39,968 nt of DNA from Aquincola sp. (GCA_022841885.1 JALHQP010000021.1:1-39968); one strand, 5' to 3'. Shown: positions 1-8,833, counted from the first letter of the stretch. Translations and numbers: made by a program. Notes: generated by a model from the sequence alone, not told the origin.

Positions 1-3000
1 CGGCGGCGCCGTGGCGCCACTGCGCGGTCAGGCGCGCCCACTTGGCGCGCGCGGCCGCGAGGTGGCGCTCCTTCACATGGCCGTAGCCGCGGATCTCTTC
101 GGGGATGCGCGCGATCTCGACCGCCAGCGGCAGCTTCGCGGCATCCAGGCCGGCGAGCAGTTCGTCGATGCTCGCGCGGTACTCGCCGATCAGCGCGCGC
201 TCGGTGCGGCGCTCGGCAGTGCGGCCGAAGGGGTCGAACGCACCACCGCGCAGGCCCTTCATCTTCGCCAGCCAGGTGAACGCGGTGCGCATCCAGGGCC
301 CGAACGGCTGCTTGACCAGCTCGCCATGGTGATCGCGCTTGGCGATCGCCGGCGGCGCAAGGTGGTGCACCAGCTTGTAGTCGCCTTCGAACATCGAGGC
401 GATCCTGTCGGTGAACGCCGGATCCGTGTGCAGGCGCGCGACCTCGTACTCGTCCTTGTAGGCCATCAGCTTGAACAGGTAGCGCGCCACGGCTTCGGTC
501 AGCCGCGTCGACGACAGCGGCGCCTCGGCGGCGCGCACCTTGTCGACATAGGCCTTGTAGGTGGCGGCGTAGGCGGCGTCCTGGTAGCCGGTGAGGAAGT
601 CGATCCGCTTGGCGACCATCTCGTCGACCGAGGGCTTCCTGACGAACTCGATCACCTGTGCGGCCTTGTAGAGGGCCTGGACCGAGGCCAGGTCATGCGC
701 GCAGCGGCGGCCCCACTCGAAGGCGGCCTTGTTGTTGTCGACCTGCACGCCGTTGAGTTCCATCGCGCGCATCAGCGAGGCATGGGTCAGCGGGATGCGG
801 CCCTGCTGCCAGGCGTAACCCAGCAGCAGCGGGTTGGTGTAGATCGAGTCGCCGATCAGCTGCACCGCGGCCTGTTCGGCGTCAAAGGCACCGACGAGCG
901 CTTCGCCGACGCTGGCCTTGATCGCGCTCTCGCATTGCGAGGCCGGAAACTGCCAGTCGGCGTCGTGCACGAAGGCCGCGGTGGGCGTCGCGTGCGTGTT
1001 CAGCGCGACGTAGGTGCGGCCGGCCTGCATCGCGGCCAGCGTGTACTTGCTGGCGCCGACGATCGAGTCGCAGGCGATCACCAGGTCGGCCTTCGCGGTG
1101 TCGACCTTGGTCGTGAAGATGGCCTCCGGCCGGTTGGCGATCTGGATGTGGCTCCAGGTGGCGCCGCCCTTCTGTGCCAGGCCGCCGGCGTCCTGCGTCA
1201 CGACGCCGCGCCCTTCCATGTGCGCGGCCATGCCGAGCAACTGGCCGATCGTGATGACGCCGGTGCCGCCGACGCCGCCCACGACGATGCCCCAGGCCTG
1301 CTCGGCCACCGGCAGCGCGGGGTCGGGCAGCGCAGGCATCGAGTCCAGGTCGCCCTTCATCTCCTTCTTCGGCTTCTTCAACTGGCCGCCCTCGACCGTG
1401 ACGAAGCTCGGGCAGAAGCCCTTCACGCAGGAGTAGTCCTTGTTGCAGGTGCTCTGGTTGATGCGGCGCTTGCGTCCGAACTCGGTCTCGACCGGCTCGA
1501 CCGACAGGCAGTTGCTCTGCACGCCGCAGTCGCCGCAGCCTTCGCAGACCAGCTCGTTGATCACGACGCGCTTGTCGGGTTCGACCATCGTGCCGCGCTT
1601 GCGGCGCCGACGCTTCTCGGTGGCGCAGGTCTGGTCGTACAGGATGACCGTGGTGCCTTCGAGTTCGCGCAACTGGCGCTGGATCGAGTCGAGCTCGTCG
1701 CGGTGGTGCACCGTGACGCCCGTGGCCAAGGCGACGCCGTCGTACTTCTCGGGCTGGTCGCTGACGATCACCAGCTTCTTCACGCCTTCGCTGACCAGCG
1801 AGGCCATGATCTGCAACACCGTGTGGCCCTCGGCCCGCTCGCCGACGCGCTGGCCGCCGGTCATCGCGACCGCATCGTTGTAGAGCACCTTGTAGGTGAT
1901 GTTCACGCCCGACGCGATGCTCTGGCGGATGGCGAGGATGCCGCTGTGGAAGTAGGTGCCGTCGCCCAGGTTGGCGAAGATGTGCTTCTCTTTCGTGAAC
2001 GGCTGCTGGCCGACCCAGGACACGCCCTCGCCGCCCATCTGCGAGAAGGTGTTGGTGCTGCGGTCCATCCATACCGCCATGTAGTGGCAGCCGATGCCGG
2101 CCACCGCGCGCGAACCCTCGGGCACGCGCGTGCTGGTGTTGTGCGGGCAGCCCGAGCAGAACCAGGGCGCGCGCTCGCCGGTGTTGGTCTGGATTTCGGC
2201 GAGCGCCTTTTCGCGCGCTTCGATCACCGCGATGCGCGAGGCCATGCGCGCGGCGACCTCGCTGCCGGCAGGGGCCAGGCCGAGCTTGCCCAGGCGTTTG
2301 GCGATGGCCTTGGCGATGATGGCCGGCGTCAGGTCGGCCTTGGCACGCAGCAGCCACATGTCGCTCGGGTTGCTGCGGCTCCACTCGCCGCCGCTCTGGT
2401 CGCCCTCGGGCTCGTCGAACTTGCCGAGCACGTTGGGCCGCACGTCGGTGCGCCAGTTGTAGAGCTCTTCCTTCAGCTGGTACTCGATGACCTGGCGCTT
2501 CTCCTCGACCACCAGGATCTCTTGCAGCCCCTGCGCGAAGTCGCGCGTGATCGTGGCCTCCAGCGGCCACACCACGTTGACCTTGTGCAGCCGGATGCCG
2601 ATGGCACGGCAGGTGGCCTCGTCCAGACCCAGGTCCGCCAGCGCCTGGCGCGTGTCGTTGTAGGCCTTGCCGCTGGCGATGATGCCGAAGCGGTCGTTGG
2701 GCCCCTCGATGACGTTGTGGTTGAGCTTGTTCGCGCGCACGTAGGCCAGCGCCGCGTACCACTTGTAGTCCATCAGCCGCGCTTCCTGGTCCAGCGGCGC
2801 GTCGGGCCAGCGGATATGCAGGCCGCCCGGCGGCATCTCGAAGTCGGTGGGCATCACGATCTTCACGCGGTCGGGGTCGACGTAGACCGACGAAGAGGAT
2901 TCGACGACCTCCTGGATCGTCTTCATGCCGGTCCACAGACCCGAGTAGCGCGACAGCGCGAACGCGTGCAGCCCCATGTCGAGGATGCCCTGCACGTCCG

Positions 3001-3553
3001 ACGGGAAGAAGGTCGGAAAGCCCGCCGCCTTGAACACGTGGTCGCTCTGGTGCGGCGCGGTCGAGCTTTTCGCCACATGGTCGTCAGCGGCGATCGCAAT
3101 CACGCCGCCATGCTTCGCGGTGCCGGCCATGTTGGCGTGCTTGAAGACGTCGATGCTGCGGTCCACGCCCGGGCCCTTGCCGTACCAGATGCCGAACACG
3201 CCGTCGTAGTTCTTCTGCTCGGGATAGAGGTCGAGCTGCTGGGTGCCCCAGACCGCTGTGGCCCCGAGTTCCTCGTTGACGCCCGGCTGGAACACGACGT
3301 GGTTGGCCGCCAGGTGCTTCTTGGCCGCCCACAGCGCCTGGTCGTAGCCGCCGAGTGGCGAACCGCGGTAACCGCTGACGAAGCCGGCGGTGTTCAGGCC
3401 TGCGGCCACGTCGCGCGCGCGCTGCAGCATCGGCAGGCGCACGAGAGCCTGCACGCCGCTCATGAAGGCGCGACCGCGGTCGAGGGTGTACTTGTCGTCG
3501 AGCGTGACGCTCTCGAGCGCCTTGCGGACGGACTCGGGCAGGGGGGCGTTCAT
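1..3553 (-). CDS. Indolepyruvate/2-oxoacid ferredoxin oxidoreductase, long single-chain form (3' end outside window)
   Basis: Thiamine-diphosphate enzyme expected to decarboxylate aryl- or branched-chain 2-oxoacids oxidatively to acyl-CoA, passing electrons through Fe-S clusters. Reading from an ATG at 3553, the frame stays open for 1184 codons to the window edge, close to full length for the fused alpha-gamma family. Visible parts: an N-terminal pyrimidine-binding-type domain with GYRGSPLGGYD near residue 60; a ThDP core GDGTYFHSG at 530-538 followed by YNDAVAMTGGQ; a ferredoxin-like segment with C670, C673, C676 and C682, then C703, C709 and C714; and a gamma-type domain GGVGGTGV with QDAGGLAQKGG. 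A GGAG lies about 10 nt upstream of the start. It is divergent from an Lrp/AsnC regulator, so control by an amino acid or its oxoacid is likely (inference). Substrate preference cannot be read from sequence. Confidence 0.93.
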   Translation of the reverse strand, partial: MNAPLPESVRKALESVTLDDKYTLDRGRAFMSGVQALVRLPMLQRARDVAAGLNTAGFVSGYRGSPLGGYDQALWAAKKHLAANHVVFQPGVNEELGATAVWGTQQLDLYPEQKNYDGVFGIWYGKGPGVDRSIDVFKHANMAGTAKHGGVIAIAADDHVAKSSTAPHQSDHVFKAAGFPTFFPSDVQGILDMGLHAFALSRYSGLWTGMKTIQEVVESSSSVYVDPDRVKIVMPTDFEMPPGGLHIRWPDAPLDQEARLMDYKWYAALAYVRANKLNHNVIEGPNDRFGIIASGKAYNDTRQALADLGLDEATCRAIGIRLHKVNVVWPLEATITRDFAQGLQEILVVEEKRQVIEYQLKEELYNWRTDVRPNVLGKFDEPEGDQSGGEWSRSNPSDMWLLRAKADLTPAIIAKAIAKRLGKLGLAPAGSEVAARMASRIAVIEAREKALAEIQTNTGERAPWFCSGCPHNTSTRVPEGSRAVAGIGCHYMAVWMDRSTNTFSQMGGEGVSWVGQQPFTKEKHIFANLGDGTYFHSGILAIRQSIASGVNITYKVLYNDAVAMTGGQRVGERAEGHTVLQIMASLVSEGVKKLVIVSDQPEKYDGVALATGVTVHHRDELDSIQRQLRELEGTTVILYDQTCATEKRRRRKRGTMVEPDKRVVINELVCEGCGDCGVQSNCLSVEPVETEFGRKRRINQSTCNKDYSCVKGFCPSFVTVEGGQLKKPKKEMKGDLDSMPALPDPALPVAEQAWGIVVGGVGGTGVITIGQLLGMAAHMEGRGVVTQDAGGLAQKGGATWSHIQIANRPEAIFTTKVDTAKADLVIACDSIVGASKYTLAAMQAGRTYVALNTHATPTAAFVHDADWQFPASQCESAIKASVGEALVGAFDAEQAAVQLIGDSIYTNPLLLGYAWQQGRIPLTHASLMRAMELNGVQVDNNKAAFEWGRRCAHDLASVQALYKAAQVIEFVRKPSVDEMVAKRIDFLTGYQDAAYAATYKAYVDKVRAAEAPLSSTRLTEAVARYLFKLMAYKDEYEVARLHTDPAFTDRIASMFEGDYKLVHHLAPPAIAKRDHHGELVKQPFGPWMRTAFTWLAKMKGLRGGAFDPFGRTAERRTERALIGEYRASIDELLAGLDAAKLPLAVEIARIPEEIRGYGHVKERHLAAARAKWARLTAQWRHGAA

Positions 3554-3584
3554 GCGGCGGCGCTCCAGGGCGGTGAATCGCGGC

Positions 3585-3641
3585 AGTGTAGGGAAGTCGG
3601 CGCGCGAAGTGTTTTCCTTGTTTGCTTTGAATCGGCCGATT
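3585..3641. promoter_or_regulatory. Divergent control region of the oxidoreductase and lrp genes, with a 12-bp palindrome
   Basis: The 128-bp gap between the divergent starts holds a perfect palindrome AATCGGCCGATT at 3630-3641, a plausible operator for the neighbouring Lrp/AsnC protein. A -10-like TACACT for the minus-strand gene reads at 3590-3585. No good -35 is visible for either gene. The palindrome is seen directly; its role is inferred. Confidence 0.4.
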
Positions 3642-3681
3642 GGGGCAAGATCCTTTCTCGAAACAGTCGATTTGAGAATCC

Positions 3682-4230
3682 ATGGCGCCAAGAACTGCGA
3701 AGTCAGGGAAGACCCGAGCCGCCCCCGATGCGGACGCCGAGCCTCATCCGGCAGGGCTCGACCGCTACGACGTGGCCATCCTCGCCGCGCTGCAGGCCGA
3801 CGCGCGTCTGTCCAATGCCGAGCTCGCCGCGCGCATCGGCCTGTCGGCCGCGCCGACCTGGCGCCGTGTCAAGTGGCTCGAGCAGCAGGGCTACATCACG
3901 GGCTACCGCGCCGAACTCGACCGGCGCCGCATCGGACTGGGCGTGTTCGCCTTCGTGCGCGTCGACGCCGAGCGCAACACCGGCACGGCCACCAAGGCCC
4001 TCGAGGACGCGATCCGCCGCCTGCCCGAGGTGACGGCCTGCCACTACATCAGCGGCGCCGGCACCTTCGAGTTGCAGGTGATGGCCACCGACCTCGATGC
4101 GTTCTCGCGTTTCGCCACCGAGACCCTGCTGAACCTGCCCAACGTGAAGGACATCCACACCAGCTTCTCGCTCGGCGAGGTGAAGTCCGGTGCCGCGCTG
4201 CCGCTGACGCATCTGCAGCGCCGGCGTTGA
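3682..4230 (+). CDS. Lrp/AsnC family transcriptional regulator
   Basis: A 182-residue regulator. An Ala/Lys-rich tail of about 24 residues precedes the AsnC-type winged helix-turn-helix (LDRYDVAILAALQADARLS, then ELAARIGLSAAPTWRRVKWLE). The C-terminal part is the RAM effector/oligomerisation domain (GVFAFVRVDA, then the CHYISGAGTFELQVMATD block). Members form dimers to hexadecamers that respond to amino acids. The start is an ATG without a clear Shine-Dalgarno sequence. It is divergent from the 2-oxoacid oxidoreductase and 44 bp upstream of an EamA exporter, so it probably controls one or both, and itself. The effector cannot be predicted here. Confidence 0.92.
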   Translation: MAPRTAKSGKTRAAPDADAEPHPAGLDRYDVAILAALQADARLSNAELAARIGLSAAPTWRRVKWLEQQGYITGYRAELDRRRIGLGVFAFVRVDAERNTGTATKALEDAIRRLPEVTACHYISGAGTFELQVMATDLDAFSRFATETLLNLPNVKDIHTSFSLGEVKSGAALPLTHLQRRR

Positions 4231-4274
4231 CCTCCGGCGCGCCGGGTCTTGTCCCGGCCTCTACAGTCGTCCGC

Positions 4275-5177
4275 ATGAGCCAAGCTGCCCTGCCGTTGCG
4301 CCACGCACTGCTGGCACTCGCCGTGGTCGCCGTCTGGGGCACCAACTTCGTCGTCATCAAGGCCGCGTTGGCCACGTTGCCGCCGCTGCTGTTGGCGACG
4401 CTGCGTTTCGCACTGGCCTTCGCGCCGGCGGCCTTGTTCGTCGCGCGGCCGAACCTGCCCTGGCGCACGCTGGCGGTCTACGGCGTACTGATCGGTGCCG
4501 GGCAGTTCGGGCTGCTGTTCGTCGCGATGCGCAGCGACATCACGCCCGGGCTGGCGTCGCTGGTCATCCAGATCCAGGTCTTCTTCACGATCGGCTTCGC
4601 GATCGCGCTCGGCAGCGAGCGCCTGAAAGCAGTGCAGGGCGTGGCGCTGCTGCTGGCCGCGTCGGGGCTGGCGCTGATCGCCTGGCGCACCGATGCCAGC
4701 ACCACGCCGCTCGGCCTCGCGCTGATCCTGATCGCGGCGTTGTGCTGGGCTGGCGGCAACACGGTGGCGCAGCGCGCGGGCAAGGTGCCGATCCTGGGCT
4801 TCATGGTCTGGTCGAGCCTGTTCGCGGTGCCGCCGTTGCTGGCGCTGTCGCTCTGGTTCGAAGGGCCGGCGGCAATCGTGCAGGGTGTTTCGGCCGCGGG
4901 CGCCGGCACCTGGGCCGCGGTGCTGTGGCAGTCTGTGGGCAACACGCTGTTCGGCTATGGCGCGTGGGCCTGGCTGCTCGCACGCCACCCGGCCGCCACG
5001 GTGTCGCCGATGGCGCTGCTGGTGCCGGTGTTCGGCATGGGCGCGTCGGCGCTCGTGCTCGGCGAAGGGCTGCCGGGGTGGAAGCTGCTGGCGGCGGCGC
5101 TGGTGATCGGCGGGCTGGCCTTGAACCTGCTCTGGCCGCGCCTCTCTACGTTTTTGGCCAGAGCACCCACATCCTGA
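4275..5177 (+). CDS. eamA: EamA-family (DMT superfamily) amino-acid/metabolite exporter
   Basis: A 300-residue inner-membrane protein with about ten hydrophobic helices in two EamA repeats, as in the drug/metabolite transporter superfamily. The N-terminal VVAVWGTNFVVIKAAL, the mid-protein LASLVIQIQVFFTI and the C-terminal SPMALLVPVFGM resemble the E. coli EamA (YdeD) O-acetylserine/cysteine exporter in order and length. The substrate remains an inference. The chosen ATG gives the family-like N terminus; no Shine-Dalgarno sequence precedes it, but a -10-like TACAGT (4262-4267) ends 7 nt before the ATG, so the message may be leaderless. It is downstream of and co-oriented with the Lrp-type regulator, a common regulator-exporter pairing. 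Its 3' end overlaps the convergent mltA by 32 bp. Confidence 0.88.
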   Translation: MSQAALPLRHALLALAVVAVWGTNFVVIKAALATLPPLLLATLRFALAFAPAALFVARPNLPWRTLAVYGVLIGAGQFGLLFVAMRSDITPGLASLVIQIQVFFTIGFAIALGSERLKAVQGVALLLAASGLALIAWRTDASTTPLGLALILIAALCWAGGNTVAQRAGKVPILGFMVWSSLFAVPPLLALSLWFEGPAAIVQGVSAAGAGTWAAVLWQSVGNTLFGYGAWAWLLARHPAATVSPMALLVPVFGMGASALVLGEGLPGWKLLAAALVIGGLALNLLWPRLSTFLARAPTS

Positions 5178-6318
5178 GCGACTGTTTCATCCGACCCGCC
5201 TGCGCCTCGGCGCGCTCGCCCCAGCCCCAGAAGTAGTCGGCCCGGACGGCACCGACGATCGCGCTGCCGGTGTCCTGCGCCAGCACCAGGCGGCGCAGGG
5301 GCGTCGAGGACAGCGGCTCCGTCGTGTCGAGCCACACCGGTGTGCCCAGCGGCACGCTGTTGACGTCGACCGCGATCGACCGCTCCGGCACCAGCGGCAC
5401 GCCCTGCGAGCCGCGCGGGCCGAGCGCCGGGTCGGGCAGTGGCTCCTCCTTGAAGAACACGACGCGCGGGTTGGCGGCCAGCATCTGAGACACACGCTGC
5501 GGATTGCGGCGTGCCCAGTCGCGGATCGCCGGCCAGGAGGCTTCGCCGGACCGGAGTTCGCCCTGGTCGATCAGCCAGCGCCCGACCGAGACATAAGCGT
5601 GGTCGTTGTGGCCGGCATAGGCCAGGCGCACCGTGGCCGCGCGGCCGTCGGCCTCGGTGATGCGCACGCGCCCGGAACCCTGGACCTGCAGCAGCAGCGC
5701 GTCGAGCGGGTCGGCGACGTAGGCGATCTCTCGCCCGCGCAGCGCGGACTGGGCCGCGGGCAGGCTGTCGATCTGCGCCCGCGTGAACCAGGGCTTGCGC
5801 TGCGCCAGGTCGGCCGGCGGCGCGTGCAGTGGCACGCGCTGTGCGCCGCGCGGCACGCGGCTGGCCTCGATCAGGGGCTCGAAGTAGCCGGTGGCCAGGC
5901 CCTCGCCCGATGCGTTGGCGTCGATCGGCAGCACGCGGTAGGGCACGAGGCGCTGCTCGAGCCATGCGCGTGCGGCCGCATCGTCGGCCGGTGCGTTGCG
6001 CAACACGTCCGCGCACACGCGCTGCCAGGCGCGCTGCAACTCGGGGCCGAGGCGTTCGCAGGAACGGCGCAAGGCGGTCCAGGCTTCGAGCGGGCGGTCC
6101 TGGCCCCAGTCGGGCAGGTCGGCCCACGCTACGGGCTGCCAGCGCGCGCCGGCACGCACGATCGGCGCGGTGGGGGAGGCCGGCGCGGACGTCACCGGCT
6201 CGGCACCCGGCGTGCGCGTCTCGACCGGCGCCGGCCCGGTCGGTGGCTGGGAACTGCTGCAGGCCAGCAGGCCCCCTGCGAGCAGGCCCAGCGCCGCGGC
6301 GCGGTACGCTTGGCGCAT
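5146..6318 (-). CDS. mltA: Membrane-bound lytic murein transglycosylase A (lipoprotein)
   Basis: A 390-residue outer-membrane lipoprotein expected to cleave the MurNAc-GlcNAc bond with 1,6-anhydro ring formation. The ATG at 6318 was chosen over upstream starts because it gives a short signal peptide with a lipobox ending LLAC, lipidated Cys at residue 20. Family landmarks: GYFEPLIEAS, LLLQVQGSGRV, YAGHNDHAYVSVGRWLID, and the C-terminal 3D block with LAQDTGSAIVGAVRADYFWG, which holds the conserved Asp residues of the MltA active site. A Ser/Pro/Thr-rich linker follows the lipid anchor. It converges on and overlaps eamA by 32 bp. Its start codon overlaps that of the divergent 40-residue membrane protein. 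Confidence 0.92.
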   Translation of the reverse strand: MRQAYRAAALGLLAGGLLACSSSQPPTGPAPVETRTPGAEPVTSAPASPTAPIVRAGARWQPVAWADLPDWGQDRPLEAWTALRRSCERLGPELQRAWQRVCADVLRNAPADDAAARAWLEQRLVPYRVLPIDANASGEGLATGYFEPLIEASRVPRGAQRVPLHAPPADLAQRKPWFTRAQIDSLPAAQSALRGREIAYVADPLDALLLQVQGSGRVRITEADGRAATVRLAYAGHNDHAYVSVGRWLIDQGELRSGEASWPAIRDWARRNPQRVSQMLAANPRVVFFKEEPLPDPALGPRGSQGVPLVPERSIAVDVNSVPLGTPVWLDTTEPLSSTPLRRLVLAQDTGSAIVGAVRADYFWGWGERAEAQAGRMKQSLRMWVLWPKT

Positions 6319-6439
6319 GTGGCTTCTGTTGCTCGAAGCGCTCGGTGCGCTGTTGATCCTGGTGTTCATCGTGTGGTGGACCATGTTCTCGGGGCGGCGC
6401 GGCGGCGAGCGGCGCGACGACGACGCATCAGGCGGCTGA
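6317..6439 (+). CDS. Small single-span membrane protein, 40 residues, function unknown
   Basis: An ATG at 6317 opens a 40-residue frame: a hydrophobic helix at about residues 2-21 (LLILVFIVWW), then MFSGRRGGERRDDDASGG, a charged, probably cytoplasmic tail under the positive-inside rule. The WWTMFSGR junction resembles short hypothetical proteins I recall from other Burkholderiales, but no function is known to me. Its start codon overlaps the divergent mltA start by two bases, and its stop lies 12 bp inside the 3' end of the convergent gcr-type gene. A -10-like TACGCT (6305-6310) ends 6 nt before the ATG and no Shine-Dalgarno sequence is present, so leaderless expression is possible. Confidence 0.6.
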   Translation: MWLLLLEALGALLILVFIVWWTMFSGRRGGERRDDDASGG

Positions 6440-8434
6440 GGCCGCGGCGGTGGCGGCCGGCGGCCACAGGAATGACAGCGGCGCGCGCCAGAGGCGCCGG
6501 CGGATCGCGGCGCGGATCGCACTGCGCTCGCGCACGTCGGTGCCCTGGGAGCTCAGCGCGGTGCGGAAGGCCAGCCAGAAGCTCACACCCACGTTGAGCA
6601 CGCCGGTGACGGCGATGCCCGCCACGCACCACCAGAACACCGGCTGCGCGAGCAGCCCCGGCCCGAGCGCGCCGAGCGCGGCCGCGAGCTGGCCGGTGGA
6701 CAGCGTGACGTGGCGCACCTGCAGGCCCAGGCCGAAGAAGGTGGCGACGGCCGGCACCAGGCCGAGCATCATGCCGAGCGAGATGTTGCCGGCCAGCCCG
6801 GAGACGTTGCTGCGCCACCAGCGCGACCAGCGCTCGGCGCGTGGCCGGCCCAGCCAGGCGACGATGCGCGGGTGCCAGGCGATGGCGCTGTCGAGCCGGT
6901 GCAGCACGAAACGGTTCTCGGCCCAACCGGCGATGCCGGCGCTGGCGAACAGCAGCACGCCGGTGAAGGCTGCGAAGAAGGCGGTGGGCCCGAGCAGCGT
7001 CAGGTCGTGCAGCACATGGTCGGCCGACGCGGCGCCGATCAGCGGTGCGCCGAACCAGGCCGTGGCGGCCACCTGGCCGAGCCAGACCAACGGTGCGCAC
7101 AGCGCGAGGTTGCCGGCGATGCCGGCCACCTGGGAGCGGATCAGGTGCGTGACCTCGTCGACGAAGTCCTCGACCTGCTCCGGCGATCGCGTACCGCCGG
7201 CCAGCTTGATCGCCATCGCCGGTGCGGTCATCGCCGGCTGCTTGGTGGCCACGGTCCAGTGCAGCAACATCACGATGACGAAGCTGGCCGCGTAGTTGAT
7301 GCCGGCCCAGAAGCCGGCCCAGAACGCGGTGAGGCCGAGCGCGAGGACACCGAACTTGCCGAAGGTGGTGAGCGCGATGACGGCGCCGCCGCCCGCGGCG
7401 CGGCGCAGCATGTCGCGGTAGGCGGTGCGGTCGCGGGTGATGTAGTGCTCGCCGGTCTCGGCGCTGCGCTCGGTGACCTGGCGCGCCAGCAGCGCGTTGT
7501 GCTGCAGCCAGAGCGCGCGCAGGCTGCGCGAACGCGCCTGCACCTGGACCAGCGAGCTCAGCAGGCGCAGCCCATCGCGCGGCGTGGCCGCGAGCACCGC
7601 GTCGAGCAGGGCCTCGATGCGCGAGGCGCGTGCGCGCAGCTGGTCGGCTTCGAACAGCAGGTCGACCGAGATGCCGTACTCCTCGAGATGACCGCGGATG
7701 CTGGCCGCGGCCTCGCGGCACCGCTGCAGCAGCGCGCGCAGGAAGCCCGCCGCGCGCAGCGCCTCGGCGCTGTCGTCGGCCTCGAGCGCGACGCGCACCG
7801 CGTCGGTGGCGCGCGCGAGCTGGCCGAAGGGGTCGTCGGCGAGCAGCACGGCCTCCATGCGCAGACGCATCGAAGGGCTGAAGGCCGCGGCCTGCACGGC
7901 GCTGGCCAGGTGCAGCATCGCGTCGAGCGCGGCGCGGCGCCAGCGCGGCTGGTCGTCGGGGCGCAGCACGTCGACCACGCCCGCCAGCGTGGCGTCGTCG
8001 AGGGCGTCCAGCCAGGCGGCGTCGCCATCCTCGAACAGCAGTGGGAACAGGGCTGCGAGGTCGCTCGTGTCGGGTGTGGCCGGCAGCAGGCGCAGCGCGA
8101 GCCGGTGCTTCAACGCGGCCGCGAGCGAGGCGCGCGGCGCCAGACCCACGCTGCCGAACAGCGATGCCAGGTCGATCTCCTGCCAGAAGGCGTGCAGCAC
8201 GCCGTGCACGCGCTCGCGGTGCTCGGCGTGCTGGTCCACGGCGTTGAGCAGCAGCTTCAGGCGCAGCACCGGCCGCGGCGTGTTCCCTTCGCCCGCGTCG
8301 GCCACCGGGCCGTGGCGCAGCCACTGCGTCAGGCGCGCCAGCCACAGGTGGCGCTCGGGGCGCGACGCACGCGGGTCGGCTGCGTTGAGCAGCGCGCTCA
8401 GGTCCCAGGGGGCGCCGCCGGCGGCTGCGGCCAT
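6428..8434 (-). CDS. Gcr-type 'site-specific recombinase' family membrane protein
   Basis: A 668-residue protein matching the family usually labelled site-specific recombinase Gcr (SpecificRecomb). The first half (to about residue 340) is a soluble, Ala/Leu/Arg-rich helical region. From about 350 onward there are several membrane segments, starting with VIALTTFGKFGVLALGL and AGFWAGINYAASFVIVMLL, and the family-like ATKQPAMTAPAMA motif. I see no Ser- or Tyr-recombinase catalytic motif, and the membrane helices make a DNA-recombinase role doubtful, so the usual name should be treated with caution. It follows apaG with a 1-nt TGATG overlap, which implies translational coupling. Confidence 0.8.
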   Translation of the reverse strand: MAAAAGGAPWDLSALLNAADPRASRPERHLWLARLTQWLRHGPVADAGEGNTPRPVLRLKLLLNAVDQHAEHRERVHGVLHAFWQEIDLASLFGSVGLAPRASLAAALKHRLALRLLPATPDTSDLAALFPLLFEDGDAAWLDALDDATLAGVVDVLRPDDQPRWRRAALDAMLHLASAVQAAAFSPSMRLRMEAVLLADDPFGQLARATDAVRVALEADDSAEALRAAGFLRALLQRCREAAASIRGHLEEYGISVDLLFEADQLRARASRIEALLDAVLAATPRDGLRLLSSLVQVQARSRSLRALWLQHNALLARQVTERSAETGEHYITRDRTAYRDMLRRAAGGGAVIALTTFGKFGVLALGLTAFWAGFWAGINYAASFVIVMLLHWTVATKQPAMTAPAMAIKLAGGTRSPEQVEDFVDEVTHLIRSQVAGIAGNLALCAPLVWLGQVAATAWFGAPLIGAASADHVLHDLTLLGPTAFFAAFTGVLLFASAGIAGWAENRFVLHRLDSAIAWHPRIVAWLGRPRAERWSRWWRSNVSGLAGNISLGMMLGLVPAVATFFGLGLQVRHVTLSTGQLAAALGALGPGLLAQPVFWWCVAGIAVTGVLNVGVSFWLAFRTALSSQGTDVRERSAIRAAIRRRLWRAPLSFLWPPAATAAASAA

Positions 8435-8808
8435 CAGTGCAGGTGCTCGGGCCGCGCCAGCATGAACTCGGGCACCGGGGCGTCGAAGGGGTGAGCGTCC
8501 TCGGTCATGCAGAAGTAGGTGCCGCGCATCGTGCCCTGCGGCGTGGCGATGCGCGTCCAGCTCGTGTATTCGAAGCGTTCGCCGGGCTTGAGCAGGGGCT
8601 GGTGGCCGACCACGGCCAGGCCTCGCACCTCTTCGGTGTGGCCGGCGGCGTCGGTGATCACCCAGTGGCGGGCCACCAGTTGCGCGGTCACGTCGCCGCT
8701 GTTGACGATGGTCACCGTGTAGGCAAAGGCATACATGCCGGCGGCGGGCTGCGACTGTTCGTCGAGGTAGGCCAGCTTGACGCTGACACTGAATTCGGGG
8801 CGGGCCAT
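8434..8808 (-). CDS. apaG: ApaG (Co2+/Mg2+ efflux-associated) protein
   Basis: A 124-residue protein with the single ApaG beta-sandwich (fibronectin-III-like) domain: [57 protein letters not shown] and MRGTYFCMT are the recognisable strands. Length matches E. coli ApaG (125). The biochemical role is unsettled; genetics in enterobacteria link it to divalent-cation efflux. The ATG at 8808 gives the family-length N terminus; it has no Shine-Dalgarno sequence and lies 7 nt from a -10-like TAGAAT on its own strand. It is divergent from rpe (25 bp between start codons) and its TGA shares one base with the ATG of the downstream gcr-type gene. Confidence 0.93.
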   Translation of the reverse strand: MARPEFSVSVKLAYLDEQSQPAAGMYAFAYTVTIVNSGDVTAQLVARHWVITDAAGHTEEVRGLAVVGHQPLLKPGERFEYTSWTRIATPQGTMRGTYFCMTEDAHPFDAPVPEFMLARPEHLH

Positions 8809-8815
8809 TGGGGCG

Positions 8816-8825
8816 ATTCTAGAAT
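8816..8825. promoter_or_regulatory. Symmetric -10 element shared by divergent apaG and rpe
   Basis: The palindrome ATTCTAGAAT contains a TAGAAT hexamer on each strand. On the plus strand it ends 8 nt before the rpe ATG; on the minus strand it ends 7 nt before the apaG ATG. Neither gene has a Shine-Dalgarno sequence. The spacing puts both transcription starts at or next to the start codons. No convincing -35 is present for either direction. Confidence 0.5.
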
Positions 8826-8833
8826 TCGGCCCG

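Noticed and set aside
11-4033. Very long plus-strand open frame of 1340 codons
   Set aside because: It is opposite the oxidoreductase frame, where all family motifs lie; the translated product is Arg/Ala/Gly/Val low-complexity typical of a GC-rich antisense frame.
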